Shown here: in pieces, positions 9,318 through 19,463 of the stretch | How positions within the stretch are numbered: position 1 is the stretch's first letter | How the letters are laid out: each line of letters begins with the position of its first letter | NCBI GenBank assembly: GCA_964516605.1 | Contig: CAZFAA010000001.1 | Location: 1-63,408, forward strand | Source of the DNA: GCA-2732805 sp964516605 | Lineage (GTDB): Bacteria > Pseudomonadota > Gammaproteobacteria > Coxiellales > Coxiellaceae | Direction: 5' to 3' | DNA: 63,408 bases | Made by a program: the position numbers and the translations under genes | The notes under the pieces: generated by a model | What the model was told of the DNA's origin: nothing | The model's database searches: none | The model's input: the letters and a program-made list of their open reading frames with translations, nothing else

Positions 9318-11129
9318 TTAACTACGTGAAGCGCGTTTACGTTCATTCTCAGTCAACAGTTTTTTGCGTAAGCGAATCGACAATGGCGTCACTTCAACCA
9401 ATTCATCATCCTCAATAAATTCCAATGCCTGCTCAAGTGTGAAATCAATTGCAGGCGTCAAAATAATATTTTCATCACTGCCTGAAGCACGAATATTGGT
9501 AAGCTGTTTACCTTTAATCACATTCACTACCAAGTCATTATCTCGGGAATGAATCGCAACCAACATACCTTCATACACTTCAGTCTGCGGGCCAATGAGC
9601 ATCTTGCCACGTTCTTGCAAGTTAAATAATGAATAGGCAGTCGCTTTACCCGCACACATCGATATCATCACACCACGACCACGCCCTTTTATGGGATCTT
9701 GTTTGACTGGTCCAAAATGATCAAATACATGATGCATAATACCAGAGCCTGATGTTTGAGTTAAAAAACGTGAATGAAATCCAATCAAACCACGCGTTGG
9801 AATCACATAATCCAAACGAATACGCCCTTTGCCATCAGCCTGCATATGCTTCATATGACCACGACGCTCAGCCAATTCTTGCATCACCGCACCCTGATCA
9901 ACCTCTTCAACATCAACCATCAACTCTTCATACGGCTCACACAATACACCATCAATTTCTTTTTTGACAACTTGAGGCCTAGATACTGCCAATTCATAGC
10001 CTTCTCGACGCATATTTTCAATTAAAATAGATAAATGCAACTCACCTCGACCGGAAACGATAAAATTATCCGTGTCATTACCGCAGCTTACGCGCAATGC
10101 CACATTTGCAATCAATTCACGATCCAAGCGATCTTTAATCTGCCGTGTTGTCACATACTTACCTTCACGCCCCGCAAAAGGTGAGTTATTGATTTGAAAT
10201 GTCATCGTCACTGTTGGCTCATCTACAGTTAATGCAGGCAATGCTTCAATACAATTGGGATCACACACCGTATCAGAAATACGCGGGCTATCGATACCCG
10301 TAATTGCCACAATATTTCCAGCAAACGCTTCCGGCACTTCAATTCGCTGCAACCCTTGAAAACCCAGCACTTGTAACACGCGGCCTTTACGGATGCTACC
10401 ATCAGCTGCAATAATCGACACCGGCATATTTGTTGCAACACGTCCACGTTTGATGCGACCAATACCAATCGCCCCCACATAACTGGAATAATCAAGCGAA
10501 CTAATCTGCATTTGAAAAGGACCATTGATATCCACATCCGGTGGCGCCACTTTATCAACAATTGTCTGGAATAAAGGGGTCATGTTATCGCTGTGATCAT
10601 CCAAGCTCAATTGCGCGAAACCATTCAACGCTGAAGCATACACAATTGGAAAATCAAGCTGCGCATCCGTGGCACCAAGGTTTACAAATAAATCGAATAC
10701 TTGATCCACCACCCAATCTGGGCGCGCCCCATCACGATCAATTTTATTAATTACAACAATAGGCTTTAAGCCCCACGAAAATGCTTTTTGAGTCACAAAA
10801 CGCGTTTGTGGCATGGGACCGTCTACTGCATCTACCAATAACAGAACTGAATCCACCATTGACAAGATACGCTCCACTTCACCACCAAAATCAGCATGCC
10901 CCGGTGTATCCACAATATTGATGTGATAACCATGCCAATCGATAGCTGTATTCTTTGAAAGAATGGTAATACCACGCTCTTTTTCCAAATCATTAGAGTC
11001 CATCACACGCTCAATTGGCGCAGCGCGCTCACCTAACGTGCCTGATTGGCGTAATAGTTGGTCAACTAATGTTGTTTTGCCATGGTCTACATGGGCGATA
11101 ATGGCAATATTGCGAATTCTATCCGTCAT
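9318..11129 (-). CDS. typA: Ribosome-associated GTPase TypA/BipA
   Basis: 603-aa translational GTPase of the EF-G/LepA class, which binds the 70S ribosome, helps 50S assembly and supports growth at low temperature. G1 is AHVDHGKT near residue 12, G2 and G3 are RGITI and DTPGHADFG, and G4 is NKIDRDGARP. The C-terminal half has the TypA-specific domain (SRFLTQTSGSGIMHHVFDHF stretch, then KGRGRGVMIS). The gene is convergent with mvaB, only 26 bp separating the stop codons, and no obvious terminator sits between them. Confidence 0.97.
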   Translation of the reverse strand: MTDRIRNIAIIAHVDHGKTTLVDQLLRQSGTLGERAAPIERVMDSNDLEKERGITILSKNTAIDWHGYHINIVDTPGHADFGGEVERILSMVDSVLLLVDAVDGPMPQTRFVTQKAFSWGLKPIVVINKIDRDGARPDWVVDQVFDLFVNLGATDAQLDFPIVYASALNGFAQLSLDDHSDNMTPLFQTIVDKVAPPDVDINGPFQMQISSLDYSSYVGAIGIGRIKRGRVATNMPVSIIAADGSIRKGRVLQVLGFQGLQRIEVPEAFAGNIVAITGIDSPRISDTVCDPNCIEALPALTVDEPTVTMTFQINNSPFAGREGKYVTTRQIKDRLDRELIANVALRVSCGNDTDNFIVSGRGELHLSILIENMRREGYELAVSRPQVVKKEIDGVLCEPYEELMVDVEEVDQGAVMQELAERRGHMKHMQADGKGRIRLDYVIPTRGLIGFHSRFLTQTSGSGIMHHVFDHFGPVKQDPIKGRGRGVMISMCAGKATAYSLFNLQERGKMLIGPQTEVYEGMLVAIHSRDNDLVVNVIKGKQLTNIRASGSDENIILTPAIDFTLEQALEFIEDDELVEVTPLSIRLRKKLLTENERKRASRS

Positions 11130-11267
11130 TTTAATATCTTCTTTTAGTGTTCAAAATAAAGGCGGTAGTATACTGGATCACATAAAAATAGGGAATTGAT
11201 TTCTAGCCTTCCTATTCAAATAGACTCAAGAATCCACTACCATACCCCCATGATGAAGCAGACCTTA

Positions 11268-12266
11268 ATGAGCAAAAGAAAAACTTATTACAATATCCTA
11301 CAACTTCTAAAAGACGGCGAATTTCATTCGGGTGAAAGTCTTGGAGCACAACTCAATATAACACGCAGTGCCGTGTGGAAAGCCATCCAACAATTGATTA
11401 GTCTATATCAACTGAATATTCAATCCATATCGGGACGCGGTTATCGCATTGAAGGAGGCTTAAGCTTATTGGATCAAGATGATATTTTGCAGCATTTACC
11501 GCCCACACAACATTCGCAAATTCACATGACATTACTCGATCAAATTGACTCAACCAACGATTACTTACTTCAAATAATGCGTAACCCTAATCAACATGAT
11601 CTACCCTTTTCGATTGCTGTTGCAGAGCAACAAACACAAGGACGTGGACGTCTGGGTAGGACGTGGCATTCCCCATATGGACATAATATTTATTATTCAT
11701 TTGGTTACCGCTTCCATAAGGATGGATTAGAGTTATCTGGTTTAAGCTTGGCAACAGGCATCGCTATCTTACGCACACTGACTCAATTAGGTATTAAAAA
11801 TCTTGGTATTAAATGGCCAAACGATATTTATTATCAAGAGAAAAAACTAGCAGGAATACTGATCGATTTAGCCGGCGAATCTCATGGACAAACCAACGCC
11901 GTGATGGGTATCGGCATCAATACCTATCTATCGCATAAAACAGCATTGCTGATCAATCAACCTGTTATAAGCTTGCATGATATCCTAGGCCATTTTATTG
12001 ATCGCAACCAATTAATCGCTTTACTGACTCAAGAAATGATTATCATGATACAACAATTCGATCACAGTGGTTTGTCTCAATTTATTGAAGAATGGAATCA
12101 GTATGATTGCTTTAAAGATAAAACTGTCATCCTGTATAATACCAAGCAATCCGTTACAGGCATTATGCGAGGTATCTCACCGCAAGGTGAACTGATGCTC
12201 GAAGATGAGCACCAACGTATTACAAACTACATGAGCGGTGAATTAAGTTTGAGGATCACAGCATGA
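11268..12266 (+). CDS. birA: Biotin operon repressor / biotin--[acetyl-CoA-carboxylase] ligase
   Basis: 332 aa. The N-terminal winged helix (about residues 5-60, with GEFHSGESLG and the recognition helix RSAVWKAIQQL) binds biotin operator DNA. The central ligase domain activates biotin and attaches it to biotin carboxyl carrier protein. It shows GRGRLGRTWHSP (biotinyl-AMP loop) and GIKWPNDIYY with the catalytic Lys. The C-terminal SH3-like domain follows. Upstream ATGs at 11250 and 11253 are possible, but the ATG chosen aligns residue for residue with the N-terminus of E. coli BirA. No bio genes are in the window. The next gene overlaps its stop codon by 4 nt, so the two are coupled. Confidence 0.93.
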   Translation: MSKRKTYYNILQLLKDGEFHSGESLGAQLNITRSAVWKAIQQLISLYQLNIQSISGRGYRIEGGLSLLDQDDILQHLPPTQHSQIHMTLLDQIDSTNDYLLQIMRNPNQHDLPFSIAVAEQQTQGRGRLGRTWHSPYGHNIYYSFGYRFHKDGLELSGLSLATGIAILRTLTQLGIKNLGIKWPNDIYYQEKKLAGILIDLAGESHGQTNAVMGIGINTYLSHKTALLINQPVISLHDILGHFIDRNQLIALLTQEMIIMIQQFDHSGLSQFIEEWNQYDCFKDKTVILYNTKQSVTGIMRGISPQGELMLEDEHQRITNYMSGELSLRITA

Positions 12267-12676
12267 TGACACTCGGCAGCATCATTTTTTTGATCTTGGT
12301 TGTAGCTGGAATTTTATTCTGGCAATCTGGCGCAAAAGATCGTGAGCTGGCAACACGCGTTAGCAAGCAGCTGTGTGAACAGCATCATATGCAATTTCTG
12401 GATGACACAGCCATGCTCGATTCTTGCCGTATCGAGCGTGATGATCAAGGGCGTCTTGGATGGATGCGCCGCTATCATTTTGAATTTTATAATGGGGATG
12501 AGCGACTCAAAGGTAGAGTCAGCGTATTTCAGCATCACATTACTGAATTGTATTTAGAAAACCCTCTACCCGATATCAGCAAACAAAAAGAGCGTAACCT
12601 CTTTCAATCTGCAAATGACGTATCAAACGTTATTGATTTCCCCAAACGGGATAAAAATGATGAAGATAACACCTAA
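12263..12676 (+). CDS. DUF3301 membrane-anchored protein
   Basis: 137 aa. One N-terminal membrane segment (residues 5-21, SIIFLILVVAGILFWQ) is followed by a cytoplasmic domain whose motifs (LCEQHHMQFLDDTAML, then DDQGRLGWMRRYHFEF) match the DUF3301 family found in gammaproteobacteria. The function is unknown. Its ATGA start overlaps the birA stop, so translation is likely coupled. The tail after residue 105 is polar and probably disordered. Confidence 0.85.
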   Translation: MMTLGSIIFLILVVAGILFWQSGAKDRELATRVSKQLCEQHHMQFLDDTAMLDSCRIERDDQGRLGWMRRYHFEFYNGDERLKGRVSVFQHHITELYLENPLPDISKQKERNLFQSANDVSNVIDFPKRDKNDEDNT

Positions 12677-12686
12677 AACACTAGAA

Positions 12687-12716
12687 CCTGTTTACAATTG
12701 AGCGGTTGTAAACAGG
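12687..12716. terminator. Stem-loop between convergent DUF3301 and DedA genes
   Basis: A perfect 11-bp inverted repeat (CCTGTTTACAA and its complement, 8-nt loop) fills the 42-bp space between two convergent genes. It has no clear U-tract on either side, so it may act as a bidirectional terminator or a 3'-end stabiliser. Confidence 0.55.
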
Positions 12717-12718
12717 CC

Positions 12719-13342
12719 CTAGAGTGGCAGTTGCTTGATACTACGGCGTTGCTTTAAGAAATGAACCATGGCAGGTAAAATAGAAATAAAAATAATACCC
12801 AGTACAATCGGCAAAATAAAATGAGGGGCACGCGGAAATAAAGCGCCGACAAAATAGCCCAGCAGCATTAATAACGACACCCAAATCACGGCACCGATGA
12901 CATTACAGAGCATATAACGCTTAAAGCACATACTGCCCATACCAGCAATGATAGGGCAAAAAGTGCGTACAACAGGCACCAGGCGACATAAAATCATCGC
13001 CGCAAAGCCATAACGTGCGTAAAAATCATGCGCCTGCTGTAAGTACCTTTTTTTAAAGAAAAACCCCTCTGATCGCTGCAGCAACCACATACCCAACTTA
13101 GCACCGAACCAATAGCCACACGCATAACCGAGCACAGCCGCCACAACAACCGAACATAATAAACTATATATATTGAAAATACCCTGCATCGCTAACAGAC
13201 CTGCTGTAAACAACAAGCTATCACCTGGGAAAAAACAACCAAAAAACAAACCCGTTTCACAAAACACAATAAATAAAATACCAATATAACCCATGGTACT
13301 GACCCACTGTGTTAAATTAAACTGTAAAATAGCATGTAACAT
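12719..13342 (-). CDS. DedA-family inner-membrane protein (second paralogue)
   Basis: 207 aa, the same length and plan as the DedA protein at 5256-5879, with obvious sequence similarity throughout: CETGLFFGCFFPGDSLLFTAG near residue 30, YWFGAKLGMWLLQ, and RLVPVVRTFCPIIAGMGSM. Family members move lipid carriers across the inner membrane. Having two copies is common, since most bacteria carry several DedA genes. It lies convergent with birA-DUF3301. The minus-strand L,D-transpeptidase gene lies just upstream but is separated by a strong terminator. Confidence 0.9.
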   Translation of the reverse strand: MLHAILQFNLTQWVSTMGYIGILFIVFCETGLFFGCFFPGDSLLFTAGLLAMQGIFNIYSLLCSVVVAAVLGYACGYWFGAKLGMWLLQRSEGFFFKKRYLQQAHDFYARYGFAAMILCRLVPVVRTFCPIIAGMGSMCFKRYMLCNVIGAVIWVSLLMLLGYFVGALFPRAPHFILPIVLGIIFISILPAMVHFLKQRRSIKQLPL

Positions 13343-13403
13343 ATAGCATCCTGAGCTCGTATCAAGACGTTATCTTCTCAAATAAACTGCTTACAAACAA
13401 TCT

Positions 13404-13430
13404 AAAAAAAAATGGGGCTCACGCCCCATT
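13404..13430 (-). terminator. Rho-independent terminator of the L,D-transpeptidase gene
   Basis: Read on the minus strand, the stem AATGGGGC pairs with GCCCCATT around a GTGA loop and is followed by an uninterrupted run of T residues. It begins 21 bp after the stop codon of the gene at 13451-14113. Confidence 0.9.
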
Positions 13431-13450
13431 CAGTTTACTACTGACTGATC

Positions 13451-14113
13451 TTAATAATTTGTAATCACAACGGTTGTACCAACACCTATATAGCGACTCG
13501 ACAACAATTCTGCTGCGGGAGTTTGTACACGAATACAACCATGACTACCATGACGACCCGGATTGATATAAGCCGAACCATGAATAGCATAGCCTGTTGG
13601 CGCACCGTCGGCACGTTTTAAATACATGCAATAAGGCATGATGGCACGTGGCTGACTGCGATCGACTGGGAACTTAGAAGAACGACAACCCGCACCCCCT
13701 TTGTTATAAACAGTGAAAACACCACTGGGTGTACGACATGGCTTACCGATATCAGGGCAATAACTTTGGCCACCATTGGCAACACCTTCCTCAACCAATT
13801 CGCCGTTTTGATAAAAATACCATCTGTATTTATGAGGGCGAAATACAAAAACAGGCTTACCTGAGTTAATGTATTTTTGTGCAATACTTTCGTTATACAC
13901 TTGTTTTAACTTCCAATCTGCTTGATCGGTTGCTTCAGTATGTTGTTCTTTCAACCAACTGCCGAAATCAGGCGTATCTTTCATAGGCTGCAGCCCATAA
14001 CACATACCACCCTCCTCAGCTGTTACACCCATCTTGGGTTGCACACCCTGCGCCACCACAGCGCTACTGACCAAGCCTATGGCACAAGCGCCCACTATTG
14101 CCTTCCACATCAT
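13451..14113 (-). CDS. Periplasmic L,D-transpeptidase (YkuD domain), EnhA-like
   Basis: 220 aa with a Sec signal peptide (MMWKAIVGACAIGLVSSAVV, cleavage likely after AQG or VVA). The YkuD catalytic domain spans about residues 87-218. The catalytic motif is complete: His178 in AIHGSAY and Cys193 in GSHGCIRV. These enzymes make 3-3 peptidoglycan crosslinks or attach proteins to peptidoglycan. Four further cysteines (119, 126, 143, 162) in a Cys-containing insert (YCPDIGKPC, GCRSSKF) suggest disulfides. The Legionella 'enhanced entry' protein EnhA belongs to this type, and the resemblance is by domain rather than a confirmed orthology. A strong terminator follows. Confidence 0.88.
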   Translation of the reverse strand: MMWKAIVGACAIGLVSSAVVAQGVQPKMGVTAEEGGMCYGLQPMKDTPDFGSWLKEQHTEATDQADWKLKQVYNESIAQKYINSGKPVFVFRPHKYRWYFYQNGELVEEGVANGGQSYCPDIGKPCRTPSGVFTVYNKGGAGCRSSKFPVDRSQPRAIMPYCMYLKRADGAPTGYAIHGSAYINPGRHGSHGCIRVQTPAAELLSSRYIGVGTTVVITNY

Positions 14114-14259
14114 TCCTCTCCTCGTATTTATTGGAATAATTCTACGTAAAAGTAACTATAGTAGAAAAAATAAAAAACACCTTTTAGCATTAAAAATGCA
14201 CTGTAACAGCTTAATAATATAAATCCTAGCTAACAAAATGACGCGGAAAGTTGATTTAA

Positions 14260-16281
14260 CTAGCCCGCTCCCAGCACAACTTTATGGATATGCGCTATGT
14301 GATCACGCACTGCCGCCGCCTCCTCGAATTCGAGATTTTGTGCATGTCTTAGCATTTTTTTCTCTAATTTATCTAATTCTGCCGCTAACTGCTTGGGAGA
14401 AAGCGCTAAGTAATCCAAAGCTTCTTCTCCTGAACGCTGCACTTGGATGTAGCCAGCAGGAATAAAATGCTTATCTTTAGACCCTTCAATGATGTCGCGT
14501 ACTGCTTTTTCAATTGATTTTGGGGTAATACCGTGTTGCTCATTGTAAGCTGTCTGCACGGCACGCCGCCTACCCGTCTCATTAATGGCCTTTTGCATTG
14601 ACTGAGTCATGCGATCCGCATACAAAATGGCTTTACCATGCACATTACGCGCAGCACGGCCAATGGTTTGTATCAATGAACGTTCTGAACGTAAAAAACC
14701 TTCTTTATCGGCATCCAGGATGGCTACCAAAGACACTTCTGGTATATCTAACCCTTCTCGCAGTAAATTAATACCGACCAATACATCAACAACACCGAGA
14801 CGCAAATCGCGGATAATCTCAACCCGCTCTACGGTTTCAATATCCGAATGCAGATAACGCACTTTAATACCATGATCAGCTAAGTATTCCGTTAAATCTT
14901 CAGACATACGCTTCGTCAACGTAGTAATCAAAACACGTTCGTTGCATACAATGCGTTTGCGAATTTCAGACAACACATCATCAACTTGATTGGTAACCGG
15001 ACGTACCTCAACCTCAGGGTCAATCAAACCGGTGGGGCGCACGACCAATTCAACCACTTGATCACTGTGTTCTTGTTCATAGGTACTCGGAGTGGCCGAT
15101 ACAAAAATCATTTGGGGTGCTAATTTTTCAAATTCATCAAAGCGCAGCGGCCTATTATCTAATGCCGATAGCAGACGAAATCCGTATTGTACTAAATTCT
15201 CTTTCCGTGCCCGATCACCTTTATACATAGCTCCAATCTGTGGAATCGTGACATGCGATTCATCTACAAACATCAAGGCATTACTCGGCAAATAGTCAAT
15301 TAAGGTAGGCGGCGCTTCACCTGCACTACGCCCTGATAAATAACGTGAATAATTTTCAATACCAGAACAATACCCAAGCTCCACCATCATCTCAATATCG
15401 AAACGCGTACGCTCATCAATGCGTTGGCGCTCTATTAGTTTGTGTTCATTTTCAAAATAAGTAATGCGTTCACGCAATTCTTCCTTAACAAGATCAATCG
15501 CTTCTAAAATTTTATCACGTGGCGTCACATAATGTGTTTTAGGAAATATGGTTGCTCGTGGTACATCACGCAATACCTCATTAGTCAGTGGGTCAAAAAA
15601 AGTAATACGCTCTATTTCATCATCAAATAATTCAATACGTATTGCTTCACGTTCAGAGTCCGCTGGAAATACATCAATCACATCTCCACGCACACGGTAC
15701 GTAGAACGTTCAAAGACATTATCATTGCGCGTGTATTGCATTTCGGCCAAACGTCTTAAAATGGCGCGCTGATCAATGCGCTCCTTACGACTCAAATGCA
15801 ATACCATACTAAAATATAACTCAGGATCTCCCAAGCCATAAATCGCTGAAACCGTTGCCACAATAATGGTATCGGAACGTTCAAGAATCGCTTTGGTAGC
15901 AGATAATCGCATTTGCTCAATATGGGCATTAATGGAAGCATCTTTTTCAATAAACGTATCAGAAGACGGTACATAAGCCTCAGGCTGATAATAATCGTAA
16001 TACGATACAAAATACTCAACTGCATTATGTGGAAAAAATTCACGTAATTCGGCATATAATTGTGCCGCTAAGGTTTTGTTGGGCGCCATCACAAGGCTTG
16101 GACGTTGCACTTGCTCAATAATGTTAGCGATCGTAAAGGTTTTACCGGAACCCGTAACACCGAGCATGGTCTGGTACATCAACCCCTGCCGGGTGCCTGC
16201 AACTAATTTCTCGATAGCCTGCGGTTGATCGCCGCTGGGCAAATAAGAGGAAACCAGCTCAAAACGTCTTATCTCTGCCAT
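14260..16281 (-). CDS. uvrB: Excinuclease ABC subunit B
   Basis: 673 aa, identical in length to E. coli UvrB. It is the damage-verification helicase of nucleotide excision repair, loaded by UvrA and partnered with UvrC for incision. The Walker A is GVTGSGKTF, the beta-hairpin region is YYDYYQPEAYVP, the DESH box lies in MFVDESHVT, helicase motif VI is QTIGRAARN, and the C-terminal UVR coiled coil is LEKKMLRHAQNLEFEEAAAVRD. An upstream in-frame GTG/ATG extension exists, but the chosen ATG starts MAEIRRFEL as in the family. I see no LexA-type operator upstream, as in other Legionellales that lack a classical SOS system. Confidence 0.97.
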   Translation of the reverse strand: MAEIRRFELVSSYLPSGDQPQAIEKLVAGTRQGLMYQTMLGVTGSGKTFTIANIIEQVQRPSLVMAPNKTLAAQLYAELREFFPHNAVEYFVSYYDYYQPEAYVPSSDTFIEKDASINAHIEQMRLSATKAILERSDTIIVATVSAIYGLGDPELYFSMVLHLSRKERIDQRAILRRLAEMQYTRNDNVFERSTYRVRGDVIDVFPADSEREAIRIELFDDEIERITFFDPLTNEVLRDVPRATIFPKTHYVTPRDKILEAIDLVKEELRERITYFENEHKLIERQRIDERTRFDIEMMVELGYCSGIENYSRYLSGRSAGEAPPTLIDYLPSNALMFVDESHVTIPQIGAMYKGDRARKENLVQYGFRLLSALDNRPLRFDEFEKLAPQMIFVSATPSTYEQEHSDQVVELVVRPTGLIDPEVEVRPVTNQVDDVLSEIRKRIVCNERVLITTLTKRMSEDLTEYLADHGIKVRYLHSDIETVERVEIIRDLRLGVVDVLVGINLLREGLDIPEVSLVAILDADKEGFLRSERSLIQTIGRAARNVHGKAILYADRMTQSMQKAINETGRRRAVQTAYNEQHGITPKSIEKAVRDIIEGSKDKHFIPAGYIQVQRSGEEALDYLALSPKQLAAELDKLEKKMLRHAQNLEFEEAAAVRDHIAHIHKVVLGAG

Positions 16282-16404
16282 CGATATCACTCTGATATAC
16301 TTAAAATAGCTATGATACCTCATTTTCATTATGAGACCATCATGCACTCGATTGCCGTTATTTTTTATTTACCTTAGAATGAAACTTTACTAAGGCAGGA
16401 TGCC

Positions 16405-18192
16405 ATGACCCAAACCGCATTGATTATTCTCGCTCTCATCGGTGTACTCGCTTTTGCGTCACAATGGCTTTCTTGGTGGCTCAAAGTTCCGGCTATTTTA
16501 CTTTTACTGGTCTGCGGCATTATTCTGGGGCCTGTTTTACATTGGTTACAGCCGGATGCGCTATTTGGACCGATATTAATTCCCATGATTCAACTGGGTG
16601 CTGCCATCATCTTATTTGAAGGCAGCCTCAATTTGAAATTTCACGAATGGCATGAAGTAGCCTCTGTTGTGCGTAATTTAGTAACCATAGGAATTGTCAT
16701 CACAGCAGTTTGCAGTGCCTGCTTTGCCTATTGGATTTTTGGCTTTAGCTTGAAAATATGCGCCTTATTTGGTGCGATCATTTCCGTCACGGGACCCACC
16801 GTGATCGTCCCCATTTTACGGACTGTACGGCCCAAACAGCGTATAGCGAATATTTTACGTTGGGAAGGCATCTTAATTGATCCGATTGGCGCGATTCTTG
16901 CTGTACTGACATTTGGCTTTATTCTAGCCTGGCATGTTGGCGATACCTCTATGCATGTCATTTATCATTTTGCTGCATTGATTGTGGTGGCATCTGCGAT
17001 CGGCGTGATGACCGGTTATTGGCTCGGCGTCGCATTAAGACGTCATGTATTTCCTGAGTACCTACAAAATATTGCCACGCTCACACTCGTCATAGCCGCC
17101 TATACTGTATCCAATCTATTTGATGAAAGTGCTGGACTTTTAACCGTGACGATTATGGGAATTTTTATTGCCAATATGGAACGAGTTAATATAAAAAATA
17201 TACTCGACTTTAAAGAAAATTTAAGCATCATGCTCATATCGGGTATTTTTATTATTTTAGCGGCACGTATCCCATTCGATTCGTTTCATTCTTTTGTCAT
17301 ACCCGCTGTATTGTTATTCCTAGCACTACAATTTATAGTGCGCCCACTGTGCGTATGGGTATGCACTCTTAAAAGTGATCTTAAATTTAAAGAAAAAATT
17401 ATTTTATCGTGGATCTGCCCTCGTGGCATTGTCGCCGCAGCTGTAGCGGCATTGTTTGCCATTCGCTTACGTGAAATGAATATACCAGGCGGTCAAGAAC
17501 TGGTATTACTGACATTTTTAATGATTATAGGAACGGTCATTTTCCAAAGTATTACAGCAGGCCCAGTTGCCAAATTGCTAAAAGTATCTGAACCTGAGGC
17601 AAAAGGCTTTTTGATTATAGGCGCCAACGCTGTGGCACGCACAATTGCCAGCGCGCTCATGAATGAAGGTTTTCGCGCACTGGTTGTTGGGTCGAGTTGG
17701 AATAATGTGAGGCTAGCGCGCATGATGGGCATTAATGCGTATTATGGTAATGCCATTTCCGAGCATGCTGATCGTCATCTTGATCTCGTGGGCATTGGCA
17801 ATATGCTGGCTATCACGCCGCAAGTGGAACTGAATACCGTTTCATCGATGCGTTATCGCGGCGAATTTGGCTATAAACATATTTTTACAGTGCAAACAAG
17901 CGCTGTGGATCATGATGGAAAACATCAAGTTGCATCTCGCCATCAAGGTCAAATTTTATTTGAAAATGGCATTACTTTTTCAAAGTTAGCGAGTTTGATT
18001 TCACAAGGCGCAACGGTTAAATCAACGCGCTTAACAACCAATTTTGACTACAAAACGTATTGTGCTACGCATCAAACACACATCATTGCGCTGTTCGCAA
18101 TCGATCCCAAAGGCAACATCCACTTCATGACACAAGAACACCCTCCTGAGCCTAAAGCAGATTGGACTATTGTTGGTCTTAATTTTTCTTAA
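16405..18192 (+). CDS. CPA1-family cation:proton antiporter with C-terminal nucleotide-binding-like domain
   Basis: 595 aa. The first about 395 residues hold 12 or so membrane helices with CPA1 signatures: FEGSLNL, SVTGPTVIVPILRTVRP and WEGILIDPIGAI, the last carrying the ion-binding acidic residue. The remaining about 190 residues are cytoplasmic. They begin with a Rossmann-like GFLIIGANAVARTIASALM segment resembling a TrkA-N/RCK regulatory domain. It probably exchanges Na+ or K+ for protons and serves pH or ion homeostasis. AAGGCAGGA precedes the ATG. It is transcribed divergently from uvrB. Ion specificity is not predictable from sequence alone. Confidence 0.88.
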   Translation: MTQTALIILALIGVLAFASQWLSWWLKVPAILLLLVCGIILGPVLHWLQPDALFGPILIPMIQLGAAIILFEGSLNLKFHEWHEVASVVRNLVTIGIVITAVCSACFAYWIFGFSLKICALFGAIISVTGPTVIVPILRTVRPKQRIANILRWEGILIDPIGAILAVLTFGFILAWHVGDTSMHVIYHFAALIVVASAIGVMTGYWLGVALRRHVFPEYLQNIATLTLVIAAYTVSNLFDESAGLLTVTIMGIFIANMERVNIKNILDFKENLSIMLISGIFIILAARIPFDSFHSFVIPAVLLFLALQFIVRPLCVWVCTLKSDLKFKEKIILSWICPRGIVAAAVAALFAIRLREMNIPGGQELVLLTFLMIIGTVIFQSITAGPVAKLLKVSEPEAKGFLIIGANAVARTIASALMNEGFRALVVGSSWNNVRLARMMGINAYYGNAISEHADRHLDLVGIGNMLAITPQVELNTVSSMRYRGEFGYKHIFTVQTSAVDHDGKHQVASRHQGQILFENGITFSKLASLISQGATVKSTRLTTNFDYKTYCATHQTHIIALFAIDPKGNIHFMTQEHPPEPKADWTIVGLNFS

Positions 18193-18272
18193 AAAACAAT
18201 CTTTATGTATTGCAATTATAGGTATATTTGCTTACATTAAGCGCACATTATTCAACGTATAAGGCTAGCATC

Positions 18273-19457
18273 ATGAGCATTACTGTTTCTAAGCGCACAA
18301 GTCTCGTAAAACCTTCTGCTACCATGGCTGTTAATGCCAAAGCGCAGGAATTGCAACGCCAAGGCGTGGATATTATTAATTTGAGTGTAGGCGAGCCTGA
18401 TTTCCCAACCCCTGACCCGATTAAAAAGGCAGCGATTCAGGCGATTCATGATAATAAAACCACCTACACAGATATAGATGGCATACCCGAACTCAAACAA
18501 GCCATTGTGGATAAATTACGTCGCGACAATAAACTCGAGTACAGCACGAATGATATTATTGTTACCTGTGGTGCCAAGCAAGCACTGTATAATGTGACCC
18601 AAGCAGTGCTGAACACAGGCGATGAAGCGATTATTCCAGCGCCTTTTTGGGTATCGTATGCATCCATGGTGGAGTTAGCCGAAGCAGTTCCTGTGATCAT
18701 TACAGCCGACTACACACAAAATTTTAAAATTACACCTGAACAACTTGAAAAAGCCATCACGGCTAAAACCAAACTGTTTTTCTTAAACAGCCCAAGTAAT
18801 CCAACTGGAATGGTGTATTCTTTTGATGAACTCAAAGCACTCGGAGACGTATTAAGTAAGCATCCCAATATCGCAATCATTGCCGATGATATTTATGAAT
18901 ACATTGTGTGGCAGGCTGGTATTTTTGATACGTTTTTAAATGCAAACCCGACCCTCAAAGACCGTACTATTGTCGTGAATGGTGTATCTAAAGCCTATTC
19001 CATGACAGGATGGCGTATTGGTTATTCTGCCTCCGTCGGTGAGGTAACCAAAGCAATGAAAAAAGTGCAATCACACAGCACTTCTTGTGCTTCATATATC
19101 TCACAAGTTGCCGCTGTTGCTGCATTTAAAATACCTTATGCAGATTTACGCTTCATGTATGACTCGTTTAAAGAGCGCCATGATTTGGTTGTTGCAGGTT
19201 TGCGTAAAATTAAAGGTGTCACTGTTCAAGAAGCCGATGGTGCGTTTTATATTTATCCTTATGTTCAAGCAGTCATTGACACATTAGGCCTGAAAGATGA
19301 TATTGAGCTTGCAAATTACTTGCTCGAAAAAGCTCACGTTGCCACAGTTCCCGGTAGCGCCTTTGGAACGCCTGGATATTTGCGTATTTCCTGTGCAACT
19401 GGCGACAAACAACTTCAGGAAGCGTTAAATCGTCTGGAAAAAGCTCTCAACCCTTGA
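18273..19457 (+). CDS. aspC: Aspartate aminotransferase (class I PLP-dependent, AAT-Ib type)
   Basis: 394 aa. It interconverts aspartate and 2-oxoglutarate with oxaloacetate and glutamate. The signature NLSVGEPDFPTPDPIK near residue 35, GAKQALYN, NSPSNPTGMVYS, DDIYEYIVW and the PLP lysine in NGVSKAYSMTGWRIGY are all present. An ATG 45 bp downstream of the first in-frame codon is chosen because AAGG lies 8 nt before it. Some members of this subgroup also use prephenate, and that cannot be excluded. It is followed by a hairpin and then by tRNA-Asn. Confidence 0.93.
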   Translation: MSITVSKRTSLVKPSATMAVNAKAQELQRQGVDIINLSVGEPDFPTPDPIKKAAIQAIHDNKTTYTDIDGIPELKQAIVDKLRRDNKLEYSTNDIIVTCGAKQALYNVTQAVLNTGDEAIIPAPFWVSYASMVELAEAVPVIITADYTQNFKITPEQLEKAITAKTKLFFLNSPSNPTGMVYSFDELKALGDVLSKHPNIAIIADDIYEYIVWQAGIFDTFLNANPTLKDRTIVVNGVSKAYSMTGWRIGYSASVGEVTKAMKKVQSHSTSCASYISQVAAVAAFKIPYADLRFMYDSFKERHDLVVAGLRKIKGVTVQEADGAFYIYPYVQAVIDTLGLKDDIELANYLLEKAHVATVPGSAFGTPGYLRISCATGDKQLQEALNRLEKALNP

Positions 19458-19463
19458 CGATAG

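Noticed and set aside
12687..12716. An IS-element end
   Set aside because: It is a simple 11-bp hairpin between convergent genes with no partner copy or transposase nearby.
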